64,000 nt of DNA from positions 1 through 64,000 of the forward strand of contig NZ_JAESVP010000010.1 of NCBI RefSeq assembly GCF_016765795.1. Reading direction: 5' to 3'. Under the pieces are notes generated by a model. The model ran no database searches. It had not been told where the DNA came from and saw only the letters and a program-made list of their open reading frames with translations. The position numbers and the translations under genes were made by a program. Of the stretch, positions 46,243-57,004 are shown piece by piece. Within the stretch, counting starts at the first letter, position 1, and each line of letters opens with the position of its first letter. This stretch comes from Fuscibacter oryzae. GTDB lineage: Bacteria; Pseudomonadota; Alphaproteobacteria; Rhodobacterales; Rhodobacteraceae.

Positions 46243-47061
46243 TCAGCTTGGGCGCTGGCGGGCGATGACGGGGCGGTTTTCCTGTGCCATCACGCGGGCG
46301 ATGCAGACGGAAATCCCCTCATAAGCGACCGACATTGTATGGCCGTTGGCATGGATCAGCCGGGTGTCATCGACGATGATCGCGACATGCCCCTTCCAGA
46401 AGATCAGGTCGCCGCGCTGTTCGGCCCCTTCGGCGACCGGATGGCCTGCCGTCTGTTGCAGATCGCTGTCACTGGGAATGGCCACACCGCACAGGCCATA
46501 AGCCAGTTGCGCCAGACCCGAACAATCGATGCCCGCGCGGGAATTGCCGCCCCACAGATAGGGCGTGCCCAACAGGCTTTCGGCCACGGCCACCGGGTCG
46601 CTGGCCCAATTGCCCAAGGCGCGAAGGTGGCGCGTGGGAACGAAGCCCTGGGTGGTCTCCGTCCATTTCTCGCCCGCGGCCAGCACGGCAACGCGGGCGC
46701 CCAGCGACAGGCTGGTCAGTTCGCGGGCCTGAACCCGGGGTTCGGGGTAAAGGTGGGTGGCGGGGGCCGAAACCCAATGCGTCGCTTTGGCGGTTTCAGC
46801 CAAGGCGCTTTGATCCAGCCAGCCGCAATGGCCGTCTTTCACCGCAAAGCCAAAGGCATGGCCTGCGTCCCGGTCGATCACCGTAAAGCTTTCGCCCAGC
46901 AAAAGCTGACGGTCGCGCGCGCCGCCGGGGCTGACGCACAGATCGGCCACCGGTGTGGTGACGTGCAGCCTTTGCCCATCGGTAAAGGCGGGGGCATCAA
47001 CCTTGCCGCGCAAGGAACTGTGCGCGATGCGGGCGGTGGCAGGGGTCAGGCGGCGGTCCAT
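46243..47061 (-). CDS. NlpC/P60 family cell-wall hydrolase with SH3-like domains
   Basis: A 272-residue protein. Residues about 30-150 hold two SH3-like stretches. The C-terminal NlpC/P60 domain has the catalytic Cys180 in GIDCSGL, His225 in GHVAII and His237 in HANGH. Such enzymes cut D-Glu-DAP bonds in peptidoglycan stems; proteins of this layout often recycle muropeptides. No signal peptide is visible. It starts right at the end of the aminopeptidase gene, and the pair is probably co-transcribed to process peptides or muropeptides. Confidence 0.85.
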   Translation of the reverse strand: MDRRLTPATARIAHSSLRGKVDAPAFTDGQRLHVTTPVADLCVSPGGARDRQLLLGESFTVIDRDAGHAFGFAVKDGHCGWLDQSALAETAKATHWVSAPATHLYPEPRVQARELTSLSLGARVAVLAAGEKWTETTQGFVPTRHLRALGNWASDPVAVAESLLGTPYLWGGNSRAGIDCSGLAQLAYGLCGVAIPSDSDLQQTAGHPVAEGAEQRGDLIFWKGHVAIIVDDTRLIHANGHTMSVAYEGISVCIARVMAQENRPVIARQRPS

Positions 47062-48450
47062 CTATAGCCCCAGAATGGTGGGGAAAGCCCCCAGCAGCGC
47101 CCGCGCGCCCTGCCCCACGCCGCCCTTGGGGCGGGCAGGCTGATCGGCGGGGGTGTGGCCATAGATGTCAAAGTGCATGTAACGCGGCCCTTCGACAAAG
47201 CGGCGTAGGAACAGCGCGGCGGTGATCGAGCCGCCAAAGCCCCAGCCGGGCGCATTGTCCAGGTCGGCGATGCCGGGTTCGATGATGGGGTCATAGGGTG
47301 TCCAGAACGGCATCCGCCAGACCGGATCGAAGCCCGTCCGCGCACCGGATTCGAGCGCCTGCGCCATCACCTCATCATCGGTGTAATAGGGCGCCAGATC
47401 GGGGCCGACTGCGATCCGCGCGGCCCCGGTCAGCGTTGCCATACTGATCAGCGCGTCGCAAGGCTCCTCACAGGCAAAGGCGAGGGCATCGGCCAGCACC
47501 AGACGCCCCTCGGCATCGGTATCGTTGACCTCGACCGTCAAGCCCTTGCGGCTGGTCAGAATGTCACGCGGGCGTTGAGCGTTGCCAGAGATCGCGTTTT
47601 CCACCGCAGGCACCAGAACGCGCAGGCGCAACGGCAGGCCAAGGCGCATGATCATATGGGCAAGCCCCAGCACGGTCGCCGCACCGCCCATGTCTTTCTT
47701 CATCAAAAGCATGGAGTTGCCGGTCTTGATGTTCAGGCCACCGGTATCAAAGCACACACCCTTGCCGACCAAGGTCAGCGCTGGGCCAGTTGTACCCCAG
47801 CGCATTTCCAGCAACCGGGGCGCACGGGGTGAGGCACGGCCCACGGCGTGGATCATGGGAAAGTTCTGCGCCATCAGGTCATCGCCGACGATTGCAGTCG
47901 CCGTCGCGCCAAAGCGGTCGGCCAAAGCGAAGAACGCCGCCTGAAGATCATCCGGCCCCAGATCAAGCGCCGGGGTGTTGATCAGGTCGCGGGTCAGGAA
48001 TTCACCCTCGGCCATCGCGGTCAGGCGAGCGGCATCAAGCCCGTCCGGCAATTTCAGCCGCACGCTTTCGGCGGCGGGCTTGCCGGGGCGATAGCGATCG
48101 AACCGATAGGATTGCAACAGAAAAGCCAGCGCCGCCTCTGCCTGCTGATCGGCTGTCAGATCCCCCGCAAGATGCCAGTTTCCCGCGGGCAGACCCGCCT
48201 CCACCTTGGCCAAAGCAAAGCGGGTCCGGGCACGCGCCTTGGCGTTGCCGTATCCCGCCACAGCCGCCGTCACCTGCCCATCCGCAGCGGGGATAAGCCG
48301 CAGCTCGCCAAGCGCCCCATCAAACCCCGTAGCGGTCAGCCAGGCCTTCACCGCAGGCGGCTGGGCATCAAGAAACGCGGCCAGCCCTTCGGCAGAGACG
48401 ACATGCAAGGGGCGGCTGGGGGCTGCGGGATCGGCAAATTGCGGGGTCAT
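47062..48450 (-). CDS. M17 leucyl aminopeptidase family protein
   Basis: A 462-residue metallo-aminopeptidase. GKGVCFDTGGLNIK and the NDTDAEGRLVLADAL signature supply the two-metal site; the N-terminal domain is shorter and divergent from PepA. AAGGA lies 8 nt before the ATG at 48450. It releases N-terminal residues from peptides in the cytoplasm and is coupled to the NlpC/P60 gene. Confidence 0.88.
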   Translation of the reverse strand: MTPQFADPAAPSRPLHVVSAEGLAAFLDAQPPAVKAWLTATGFDGALGELRLIPAADGQVTAAVAGYGNAKARARTRFALAKVEAGLPAGNWHLAGDLTADQQAEAALAFLLQSYRFDRYRPGKPAAESVRLKLPDGLDAARLTAMAEGEFLTRDLINTPALDLGPDDLQAAFFALADRFGATATAIVGDDLMAQNFPMIHAVGRASPRAPRLLEMRWGTTGPALTLVGKGVCFDTGGLNIKTGNSMLLMKKDMGGAATVLGLAHMIMRLGLPLRLRVLVPAVENAISGNAQRPRDILTSRKGLTVEVNDTDAEGRLVLADALAFACEEPCDALISMATLTGAARIAVGPDLAPYYTDDEVMAQALESGARTGFDPVWRMPFWTPYDPIIEPGIADLDNAPGWGFGGSITAALFLRRFVEGPRYMHFDIYGHTPADQPARPKGGVGQGARALLGAFPTILGL

Positions 48451-48507
48451 CGGGGCATCCTTCGTGATGCCCCGAAGCTGCACTGCCCCGTGCGCCGCCG
48501 CAAGAGG

Positions 48508-48894
48508 TCAGCGAAAGGTCTGGTCCAGCAAGTCCTTGTCTGGTGCCAAAGACCGCTCTGCGATCCGTAGCAACCGTGCCCAGACGGCGGTGAAGGCGGT
48601 GGAATCCGCGCGACGCAGGCAATCCTGCACATCCAGCGCCACAAGGCCAAGACTGACCAGCCCCAGCGATTCCGCCATGCGCTGCAAATGGCGCAGGTGG
48701 CGCGGCAGATCCTTGATCTGATGCCCCCGCACCTGTTGCGCCAACCCCGCCATGGTCAGCGCCAGTTCGCCCAGTTCCCGCGTTACGACCTGCTCGGCCG
48801 ATGCGGTGCCCAGGTTCCGATAGATCGTTGCGATCGGTTCGGCATCCTGACGCACGCATTCCTTTGGCCTGAGGGCCACGACATTGTCGGCCAT
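48508..48894 (-). CDS. Hypothetical helical protein
   Basis: A 128-residue protein, probably all helical, with no signal peptide or membrane segment. I do not recognise the family. The stretch RHLRHLQRMAESLGLVSLG and the size recall small four-helix proteins such as Hpt domains, but the Hpt motif (HxxKG) is missing. ATG at 48894 is preferred over TTG at 48924. It lies 57 nt upstream of the aminopeptidase gene on the same strand. Confidence 0.5.
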   Translation of the reverse strand: MADNVVALRPKECVRQDAEPIATIYRNLGTASAEQVVTRELGELALTMAGLAQQVRGHQIKDLPRHLRHLQRMAESLGLVSLGLVALDVQDCLRRADSTAFTAVWARLLRIAERSLAPDKDLLDQTFR

Positions 48895-48989
48895 CACACT
48901 CACCCGATTATTGTTCACACCCAAGGTTGATGCTGCCGAAACAGGCTGAAGATTTCGTTGAGGGCCGAAAAAGAATCCTCTCGAATTTT

Positions 48990-49001
48990 CTGCAATTGCA
49001 G
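48990..49001. promoter_or_regulatory. 12-bp palindrome before the carbonic anhydrase gene
   Basis: CTGCAATTGCAG is a perfect palindrome 36 nt upstream of the ATG at 49038, in an AT-rich tract. A possible but poor promoter (TTGAGG about 30 nt upstream) would place it near the transcription start. It could be a repressor site. Confidence 0.35.
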
Positions 49002-49037
49002 CCTAGACGGGGGCAAGAGACCTGAAAGGATGACAAG

Positions 49038-49685
49038 ATGGACGCTGCCCGCCCGTTGCCCTCCTATCTGATCAGCCGGTTCCACGGCTGGCGCGCGACG
49101 ACCTATCAGGACAACAAGGCCTGGTATCGTCGTCTGGCCGAAAGCGGCCAACACCCCCGTGCGATGGTGATTTCCTGCTGTGACAGCCGCGTGCATGTCA
49201 CCTCGATCTTTGGCGCGGATGAAGGCGAGTTCTTCATTCACCGCAACATCGCGGGCCTTGTGCCACCCTATACCCCGGACGGGGAACGCCACGGCACCTC
49301 GGCTGCGGTGGAATATGCCGTCACCTCGCTGGGGGTCGCGCATATTGTGGTCTTGGGCCATTCAAGCTGTGGCGGCGTGAAGGGGTGTCACGATATGTGC
49401 ACCGGCCATGCCCCGCAGCTGGAGGAAAAGACCAGCTTCGTCGGCCGCTGGATGGACATTCTGCGCCCCGGCTTCGACCGCGTGGCGCATCTGGGCAAGG
49501 ATGACATCCTGCGCGCGCTGGAACATCAGGCGGTTCTGGTCAGCCTGGAAAACCTGATGACCTTCCCTTTTGTCGCCGATGCGGTGCGAGATGAGAAGCT
49601 GACGATCCACGGGCTGTGGAACAACACCGGCGAGGGCGAGTTGCAGCAGTTTGACCCGGCGCGCGGCGGGTTCGTCAACGTCTAG
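49038..49685 (+). CDS. Beta-class carbonic anhydrase
   Basis: A 215-residue zinc enzyme interconverting CO2 and bicarbonate. Zinc ligands are Cys47 (CCDSR, with the Asp49-Arg51 dyad), His108 and Cys111 (GHSSCGG). HRNIAGLVPP is conserved. AAGGA lies upstream of the ATG. It probably supplies bicarbonate for carboxylases. It is monocistronic or read with the methyltransferase gene 65 nt downstream. Confidence 0.92.
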   Translation: MDAARPLPSYLISRFHGWRATTYQDNKAWYRRLAESGQHPRAMVISCCDSRVHVTSIFGADEGEFFIHRNIAGLVPPYTPDGERHGTSAAVEYAVTSLGVAHIVVLGHSSCGGVKGCHDMCTGHAPQLEEKTSFVGRWMDILRPGFDRVAHLGKDDILRALEHQAVLVSLENLMTFPFVADAVRDEKLTIHGLWNNTGEGELQQFDPARGGFVNV

Positions 49686-49750
49686 GCCTGTCATTCTGGC
49701 GTCATGGGCTTGTGATCAGGGTCTTGGCACCCAATCGCAAGAGGAATGCC

Positions 49751-50380
49751 ATGTCGCTGGATGACGGTTACGATCTGGACGAGGCCTATCAGATCGACGG
49801 CCCCGAAGATGCCAAGCGCATGTATGGCGCCTGGGCCGAAAGCTATGACAACAGCTTTGGCGCGGCCTGGGGCTATATCGCCCCGCGTGAGATTGCGGCG
49901 ATCCTGAAGGATGAAATCGGGGCCGATGCGGAAATTCTGGATATTGGCGCGGGCACCGGGCTGGTGGCAGAATCACTGCGTGGCCATACGGTCGATGCCC
50001 TGGACATCACGCCCGAGATGCTGGAGGTCGCGCGCGGCAAGGGGCTGTACCGCGCCCTGATGCTGGGCGATCTGACCAAAGTGCTGGAGATTCCCGGTGG
50101 AAGCTATGACGCGGTGATTTCCTGCGGCACCTTCACCCATGGCCATGTCGGGCCGGAATGTTTCCCCGAACTGCTGCGCATCACCCGGCCCGGCGCTGTC
50201 TTTGCCTGTGGCACGATTGCACCGGTGCTTGACGGGGCGGGCTTTGGCTCGGCTTTGGCACGAATGGTTGCGCTGGGGCAGATCACGCCGGTCGCATTCC
50301 GCGATATTGCGATTTACGAGGGCGCCGACCATCCGCACAAGGATGACCGGGGGCTGGTGATGGTGTTCCGGCGGGTTTAG
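49751..50380 (+). CDS. Class I SAM-dependent methyltransferase
   Basis: A 209-residue protein with a Rossmann-type SAM site: ILDIGAGTGLVAESLRG (motif I) and VDALDITPEMLEVAR (motif II). SCGTFTHGHVGPE resembles the substrate loop of Williams-Beuren-syndrome-like (WBSCR27-type) methyltransferases. The ATG at 49751 has AGAGGA 6 nt upstream; earlier in-frame starts lack one. Substrate unknown. Confidence 0.78.
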   Translation: MSLDDGYDLDEAYQIDGPEDAKRMYGAWAESYDNSFGAAWGYIAPREIAAILKDEIGADAEILDIGAGTGLVAESLRGHTVDALDITPEMLEVARGKGLYRALMLGDLTKVLEIPGGSYDAVISCGTFTHGHVGPECFPELLRITRPGAVFACGTIAPVLDGAGFGSALARMVALGQITPVAFRDIAIYEGADHPHKDDRGLVMVFRRV

Positions 50381-50432
50381 GGGTTCGGCTGTCTGCTAAT
50401 GTCCGGGCGGCTCAGGTTCCCGCTGCATCGTG

Positions 50433-50456
50433 TGGCGAAGGCGATGGCCTTCGCCA
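50433..50456. terminator. Hairpin between convergent genes
   Basis: TGGCGAAGGC (50433-50442) and GCCTTCGCCA (50447-50456) form a perfect 10-bp stem around GATG. There is no T-run on either strand. It separates the methyltransferase gene from the convergent histidine kinase gene and may act in Rho-assisted termination. Confidence 0.5.
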
Positions 50457-50484
50457 AGGCAAGTGGGCGCAATATCGGTCCGTC

Positions 50485-51453
50485 CTAGACCGTGGGAAAA
50501 ATCAGCCGAAACAGGGCGCCAGTGTCGCTGGCCGCGACCTCGATCCCGGCATTGTGGGCGGCCAGCAGGTTGCGGGCGATGGTCAGGCCCATGCCTGTGC
50601 CACCCTGATCGCGGCGGGTGGTGAAAAAGGGTTCGAACAGGCGCGCGGCATTGCCGGGAGAGATGCCGGAGCCATTATCAGAGACCTCCAGCATCAGCAC
50701 ATCCGGATGGTGCAGCGCGGCAAGGGAGACATGGGTCGCCTCATGGCTGACCGAATTGGCCAGAAGCTGACGCAGCACGACCAGCAGGCCGGGTGCGGCC
50801 ATGGGCAGGGCATGGCTGCCGCCTTCGATACCAAAGGTCAGCGTGGGGAAATCGCTGCGCAGGGCGGGTGCAAGGTCGGCCAGCGTGGTCTGGCCCAGAT
50901 AGCGCGCCTCACGCGCCTGCGCGGCCTGTCGCAAGACGGCCAGTTGCGCCTGAATCTGGGCCTGCGCGCCGTCGATCTGCGCCACCAGTTGCGCGTCTTG
51001 CGGCGACAGCGAGCCGTCTTGCAGCAGTTCAACGGCGGCATGGATCGCGGCGACAGGGGTTTTCACCTCATGCGTGACGTGATCGGTGAAAGCGCGGATC
51101 GTCGCCTCGCGATCGCGCAGGGCGTGGGCCATGGCAATCACGCGGCGGGCGGTGGCGTGCAGCTCCTGCGTACCGAAATGGGCGGGGGGTTCCGGCGCGC
51201 GGTTCTGTTCAACCGACAAAGCAAACGCCTCCAGCGCGTGGATCGGGCGCAGCAGAAGGCGCACCAGTAGCCAGCCCAAGGCGGCGGTGGCCAGCAGGAT
51301 GGCAAGGCCCAGTGCGGCGGCGGCATTGGCATAGCCCAGATGCGGCCCCAGACTGCGCAGCGCCAGCAGCCCGGCAAAAGACAGGCCCAACGTGCCGCAC
51401 AAAGCCCCGCCCAGAACGAAGGCCAGCGAGGGCCGCCAGCGCCGCGCCGTCAT
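50485..51453 (-). CDS. Sensor histidine kinase with minimal periplasmic loop
   Basis: A 322-residue kinase. Two membrane helices (about residues 9-33 and 41-67) are separated by only ~8 residues, so there is no periplasmic sensor domain. HAMP-like and HisKA parts follow; the phosphoryl His is His128 in THEVKTP. The ATPase domain has the N box around QLLANSVSHE, G1 DNGSGI and GGTGMGLTIAR. Its start overlaps the response-regulator gene by 4 nt. The membrane protein encoded first in the operon could provide the sensing part. Confidence 0.87.
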   Translation of the reverse strand: MTARRWRPSLAFVLGGALCGTLGLSFAGLLALRSLGPHLGYANAAAALGLAILLATAALGWLLVRLLLRPIHALEAFALSVEQNRAPEPPAHFGTQELHATARRVIAMAHALRDREATIRAFTDHVTHEVKTPVAAIHAAVELLQDGSLSPQDAQLVAQIDGAQAQIQAQLAVLRQAAQAREARYLGQTTLADLAPALRSDFPTLTFGIEGGSHALPMAAPGLLVVLRQLLANSVSHEATHVSLAALHHPDVLMLEVSDNGSGISPGNAARLFEPFFTTRRDQGGTGMGLTIARNLLAAHNAGIEVAASDTGALFRLIFPTV

Positions 51454-52124
51454 TCCACCGCCCCAAGCCGCAGGCCCTGCCCATGCAGGGTTTCAATGAC
51501 ATCAGGCAGACCCGCAACTGCCAGCTTTTGCCGCAAGTTACGCAGATGGCTGTCGAACGTGCGGTCCGACACCTGACTGCCCGTGCCCCAGATTGTGTCG
51601 ATCAACCGCGCCTTGGGCCAAAGGCGACCCGGGTGGGACAGCAGATGATCCAGCAGGCGAAACTCGGTCGCGGTCAGCGGGATCGGCTGGCCCTCGATGT
51701 GGCAAGCGGCGGCGGCCCGGTTCAGCACAAGGGACCCGTGGCGCAGGGTTTGGCCCTGCCCCGCGCCGCTGGTGCGTTTCAGGATGGCGCGGATGCGGGC
51801 CACCACTTCGCGGGGCGAAAAGGGCTTGGTGACGTAATCATCGGCGCCAAGCTCAAGGCCGACGATGCGGTCCACCTCATCATCCCGCGCCGTCAAGAAC
51901 AGGACCGGCAGGTCAGAGGTGGCGCGCAGGCGGCGACACACCTCGAACCCGTCAATCTCTGGCAAACCGATATACAGCACCATCAGGTCAGGGGCATCGC
52001 GGCGGGCGGCAACAAGGGCGGCCTGCCCGTCGGCAACGGTGACGGCGGTAAAGCCTGCCCGCTCAACTGCAATGCGCAACAGGTCACGCAAGCGAGGGTC
52101 GTCATCGACGATCAGAATCTTCAC
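51450..52124 (-). CDS. OmpR-family response regulator lacking the phosphoacceptor aspartate
   Basis: A 224-residue protein. The receiver domain has the acidic triad Asp7-Asp9, the conserved Thr in LTARDD and Lys in VTKPF, but the position of the phosphorylated Asp holds Tyr51 (VLYIGLPEIDG where VLDIGLPEIDG is usual). The codon is TAT (51974-51972), one base from GAT. The winged-helix DNA-binding domain is intact. The GTG start at 52124 has AAGG 8 nt upstream and overlaps the DUF4173-like gene (GTGA). Either an atypical regulator not controlled by phosphorylation, a recent mutation or a sequence error. Confidence 0.88.
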   Translation of the reverse strand: MKILIVDDDPRLRDLLRIAVERAGFTAVTVADGQAALVAARRDAPDLMVLYIGLPEIDGFEVCRRLRATSDLPVLFLTARDDEVDRIVGLELGADDYVTKPFSPREVVARIRAILKRTSGAGQGQTLRHGSLVLNRAAAACHIEGQPIPLTATEFRLLDHLLSHPGRLWPKARLIDTIWGTGSQVSDRTFDSHLRNLRQKLAVAGLPDVIETLHGQGLRLGAVE

Positions 52125-53620
52125 GGAACAAACCTTACAACCGGATGGGCCGCAAGATAGCGGTCGACGCGCCAGTTGCGAAACCCCCAATCCCGCCAGC
52201 CAGTGATCTGGGGCGCATCAGGGGCACAGCCGGGCAAGTCCAGCGTCAGTTGGGGGTTTTGCGCCATGGCTTCGGCAATGGCAGCAGCAGCGGTGGGGCC
52301 AAGGGCGCAGGTATACCAGGCATCACCGCGGGGCTGGGCCAGATTGTGGCGCACAATCAACGCGGCGAAATTGACAAAGCTGCACAGGTAAAGCGTGGCC
52401 AACCCCATCACCGCCACCCGCGACAATAGCCACAGGTTCGACCGACGCTGCACCACCTGCCACAGGCACAGCCAGAGACCGGCGGCGACAAGCACGACCC
52501 AGATCCCGGCACGAATCCGCAGATAGGTCAGCCCATAGGCCTGCACGTAAAGATCCAGCCGCAAAAGGGCCGAGGCGCAAAGCACCATGTTCTGCCCCAG
52601 CCACAACAGCATCAGCGGTCGGATCAGCCGATGTTCGCCCAGATAGGGCCGCGCCGACAGGGCAAAAGCCCAGGCCAAAAGCGCGGTCGCCAGCAGCGGA
52701 TAGGCCCCGCGATGGGCATAGGCGGCAAAGCTCATCCCCCGCGGCAGTTGCGCGCCGCCCAGCAAGATTGACAGGTCCAGCCCGCTTTGCAGCCCGATCA
52801 GCAGGTTGAACATCACCAGCGCCCGCAAGACCGAACCCGCGTTGATCCCCGGCAAGGCAACGGCGCGCGCGGCCAGATGCACCGGGGTAGGCAGATCCAG
52901 TAGCGGCCAAGCCAGAAGGGCGATGCCTGCCCAAAAGGCCGCACGGTTGATCAGCCGCACGGCATCGAAATTCAGCGATAAGGCCTGTTCGATCAGCGGG
53001 TTGGCATCGGCCAGCAGCGCGGCAAAAACCAGCGTGCCGCCCAATGGCACCGCCCAGTTTCGCAGAAAACTGCGCGGCGACGTGATGCTGCCAGGCCGGG
53101 CGGAGCGGTTCATCACCAGATGCAAAAGGCCCAGAATGCCCCCCAGCGGCAGCCGGGCCAAAAGGCGCAGACCCGAGACCAGTTTGCCACCCGCCGTCAA
53201 TCCCGGCAGATGCGCCCAGACAATGGCAGTCGTCAGCGACAGGGCCAGAAAGGCCAGCGACAGCGCCTGAACATACTCGACCACCGGCAACAGGCCCAAG
53301 ACCAACAACCCGGCAGGCCGGGCCTTGGCCAGCCCCGGCACCTGCATCGTGGCCAGGCCAAACACCGCCCCGGCGAAGACCGCCAGAGACAGGCCGGGCA
53401 CCTGCCCCCAGAACAGCAGATCGCCCAGCACCACCAGCACCACAAGGCCCAGCCCACGACTGGCCAGCGGCGACAGACTGCGACCTGCCATAGCGCCAGA
53501 CCCGGTGCTGCCTGCCTCTGGCGCCGCGTCTGGCACGGCGTCTGGCTCTGGTCCAAGCCACCACCCGTCGCGCGCCAATACAGTAGGAAGTCCGTGGATC
53601 GTCAGGCGTTTCGTCGTCAT
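52121..53620 (-). CDS. DUF4173/DUF4153-like polytopic membrane protein
   Basis: A 499-residue protein with about ten membrane helices between residues 50 and 430 and a C-terminal soluble tail. The family is often found with two-component genes, but its function is unknown. GGAGG lies 5 nt before the ATG at 53620. It overlaps the response-regulator gene by 4 nt, so the three genes form one operon. It may sense a signal for the kinase, which has no external domain of its own. Confidence 0.7.
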   Translation of the reverse strand: MTTKRLTIHGLPTVLARDGWWLGPEPDAVPDAAPEAGSTGSGAMAGRSLSPLASRGLGLVVLVVLGDLLFWGQVPGLSLAVFAGAVFGLATMQVPGLAKARPAGLLVLGLLPVVEYVQALSLAFLALSLTTAIVWAHLPGLTAGGKLVSGLRLLARLPLGGILGLLHLVMNRSARPGSITSPRSFLRNWAVPLGGTLVFAALLADANPLIEQALSLNFDAVRLINRAAFWAGIALLAWPLLDLPTPVHLAARAVALPGINAGSVLRALVMFNLLIGLQSGLDLSILLGGAQLPRGMSFAAYAHRGAYPLLATALLAWAFALSARPYLGEHRLIRPLMLLWLGQNMVLCASALLRLDLYVQAYGLTYLRIRAGIWVVLVAAGLWLCLWQVVQRRSNLWLLSRVAVMGLATLYLCSFVNFAALIVRHNLAQPRGDAWYTCALGPTAAAAIAEAMAQNPQLTLDLPGCAPDAPQITGWRDWGFRNWRVDRYLAAHPVVRFVP

Positions 53621-53770
53621 CTCTGCCTCCGGGTTTCGCGGCAGGAGTGAACGGTGCCCCCCGCAGGCCCGGCGCAGGGTTTGCGCAGGATTTGTGCAGC
53701 GCACCAAGGCGGTGCATCCATGCACAGCCAAACCGTTGCGGGGTGAAAAACGACGTGTTAGGGATGCGGT
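53621..53770. other. Divergent intergenic region
   Basis: Besides the 11-bp repeats it has an inverted repeat GTGCAT-CC-ATGCAC (53712-53725) and a possible plus-strand promoter TTGCGG (53736-53741), 17 nt, TAGGGA (53759-53764), which would start transcription at the FMN riboswitch. Confidence 0.4.
53661..53704 (-). promoter_or_regulatory. Four 11-bp direct repeats upstream of the two-component operon
   Basis: In plus-strand sense the units are CCGCAGGCCCG, GCGCAGGGTTT, GCGCAGGATTT and GTGCAGCGCAC, contiguous and 11 bp apart, sharing GCAG. They end 41 bp before the ATG at 53620. OmpR-type regulators bind direct repeats one helical turn apart, so autoregulation by the encoded regulator is likely. 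Confidence 0.5.
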
Positions 53771-53892
53771 GTTCTCAGGGCGGGGTGCGATTCCCCACCG
53801 GCGGTTATAGCCCGCGAGCGCCTTTCTTCGGAAAGGGTCAGCAGATCCGGTGAAACTCCGGGGCCGACGGTATAGTCCGGATGAAAGAGAAC
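53771..53892 (+). promoter_or_regulatory. FMN riboswitch (RFN element)
   Basis: All conserved blocks are present in order: GTTCTCAGGGCGGGGTG, CCCCACCGGCGGTTATAG, CAGATCCGGTGAAACTCCG and GGCCGACGGTATAGTC, closing with GAGAAC (53887-53892) that pairs with GTTCTC (53771-53776). It regulates ribH downstream; FMN should switch it off. Confidence 0.96.
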
Positions 53893-53971
53893 CGCGTGCA
53901 GCAGGGGCGACCCGGCTGTATTCGGGACATGCCTTGGGACCTGACTGTGTAGCAACGGAAGGTTCCGCAAA

Positions 53972-56149
<2,178 letters not shown>

Positions 56150-56201
56150 GCTGCGGTCATTCAGGAAAGGCAGCGCGCCGTCAAGACGGCGCGCCGCAGG
56201 A

Positions 56202-56987
56202 TCATGCGGGCTTGTCTGACCAGAGGCGGCTGGCGAACCACCCCAGAAAGGCCCAGGCGATTGCCCCGATACCCAGCGCGCGGGCGGCGAATTCGGCTGC
56301 CAGTTCCGGAGGCGCGACCCCGGCATAGCCATCTGCCTCGGGCGCACCGATAAGGTGTGGCAGCGCAAGCAGCGCCACACCCGCAGCGGCAAGGGCCATG
56401 CCACGGCCATAGGCCAACAGGCCCAAGCCGCCCGCCGTGCACAAGACCGTCATCCACCACCAGACCTGCCGCGCACCAAGGGCGGCGGCGGGCGTGCCGG
56501 GCAATTCCGGGGCAAGCCCCATCGCAGGGGCAAGCTGAATGGCCGCAAAACCACCCAACCCCCACAGGATGCCTTCCAGCGCACCGATGCGCCGCCCCGT
56601 CGCCTCTGCTGCGCCGAACCCGGCGATCAGCAGCATGGCAAAGCCCACATAGACCAGCACGTCGAACATGACCGTCAGGCCATTGCGGCCAAGGCTGCCG
56701 CCCGAGGGTTCATGCGAGTGACTGTGCCCATCCCCGTCGACTGCACCCTGGGGGGTGGAATGGTCATGACCGGCCTCGCCGTTTGCGGCATCATCATGGT
56801 CGGCAGATTCACCTGCGGCATGATCATGGCCCATGGCAGGGGCCGCCTGAAAATGGATCAGGGCCCCGGATTCATACTGCTCTGCCAGCAAAAGCCGGTC
56901 TTGCAGAAATGCGAAATGCAGAGCAGCGGCCAAAAAGCCCGCCACCCCGCCAGCGACTACTGCGCTGACGAACATGCGTTTGAACAT
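56202..56987 (-). CDS. cbtA: Cobalt transporter subunit CbtA
   Basis: A 261-residue membrane protein with about five helices, a family predicted to import cobalt and known from B12-riboswitch genes. Between the first two helices lies a His/Asp-rich loop (about residues 51-97) with eight His (at 54, 56, 64, 74, 76, 88, 90, 92), a likely metal-gathering segment. It follows cbtB after 17 nt, and cobF comes next, so the set is one operon under the riboswitch. Confidence 0.9.
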   Translation of the reverse strand: MFKRMFVSAVVAGGVAGFLAAALHFAFLQDRLLLAEQYESGALIHFQAAPAMGHDHAAGESADHDDAANGEAGHDHSTPQGAVDGDGHSHSHEPSGGSLGRNGLTVMFDVLVYVGFAMLLIAGFGAAEATGRRIGALEGILWGLGGFAAIQLAPAMGLAPELPGTPAAALGARQVWWWMTVLCTAGGLGLLAYGRGMALAAAGVALLALPHLIGAPEADGYAGVAPPELAAEFAARALGIGAIAWAFLGWFASRLWSDKPA

Positions 56988-57004
56988 GGGTTTAAGTTAT
57001 GCGC

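Noticed and set aside
53661-53704. CRISPR-like short repeats
   Set aside because: Units are contiguous, 11 bp and without spacers; no cas genes are nearby.
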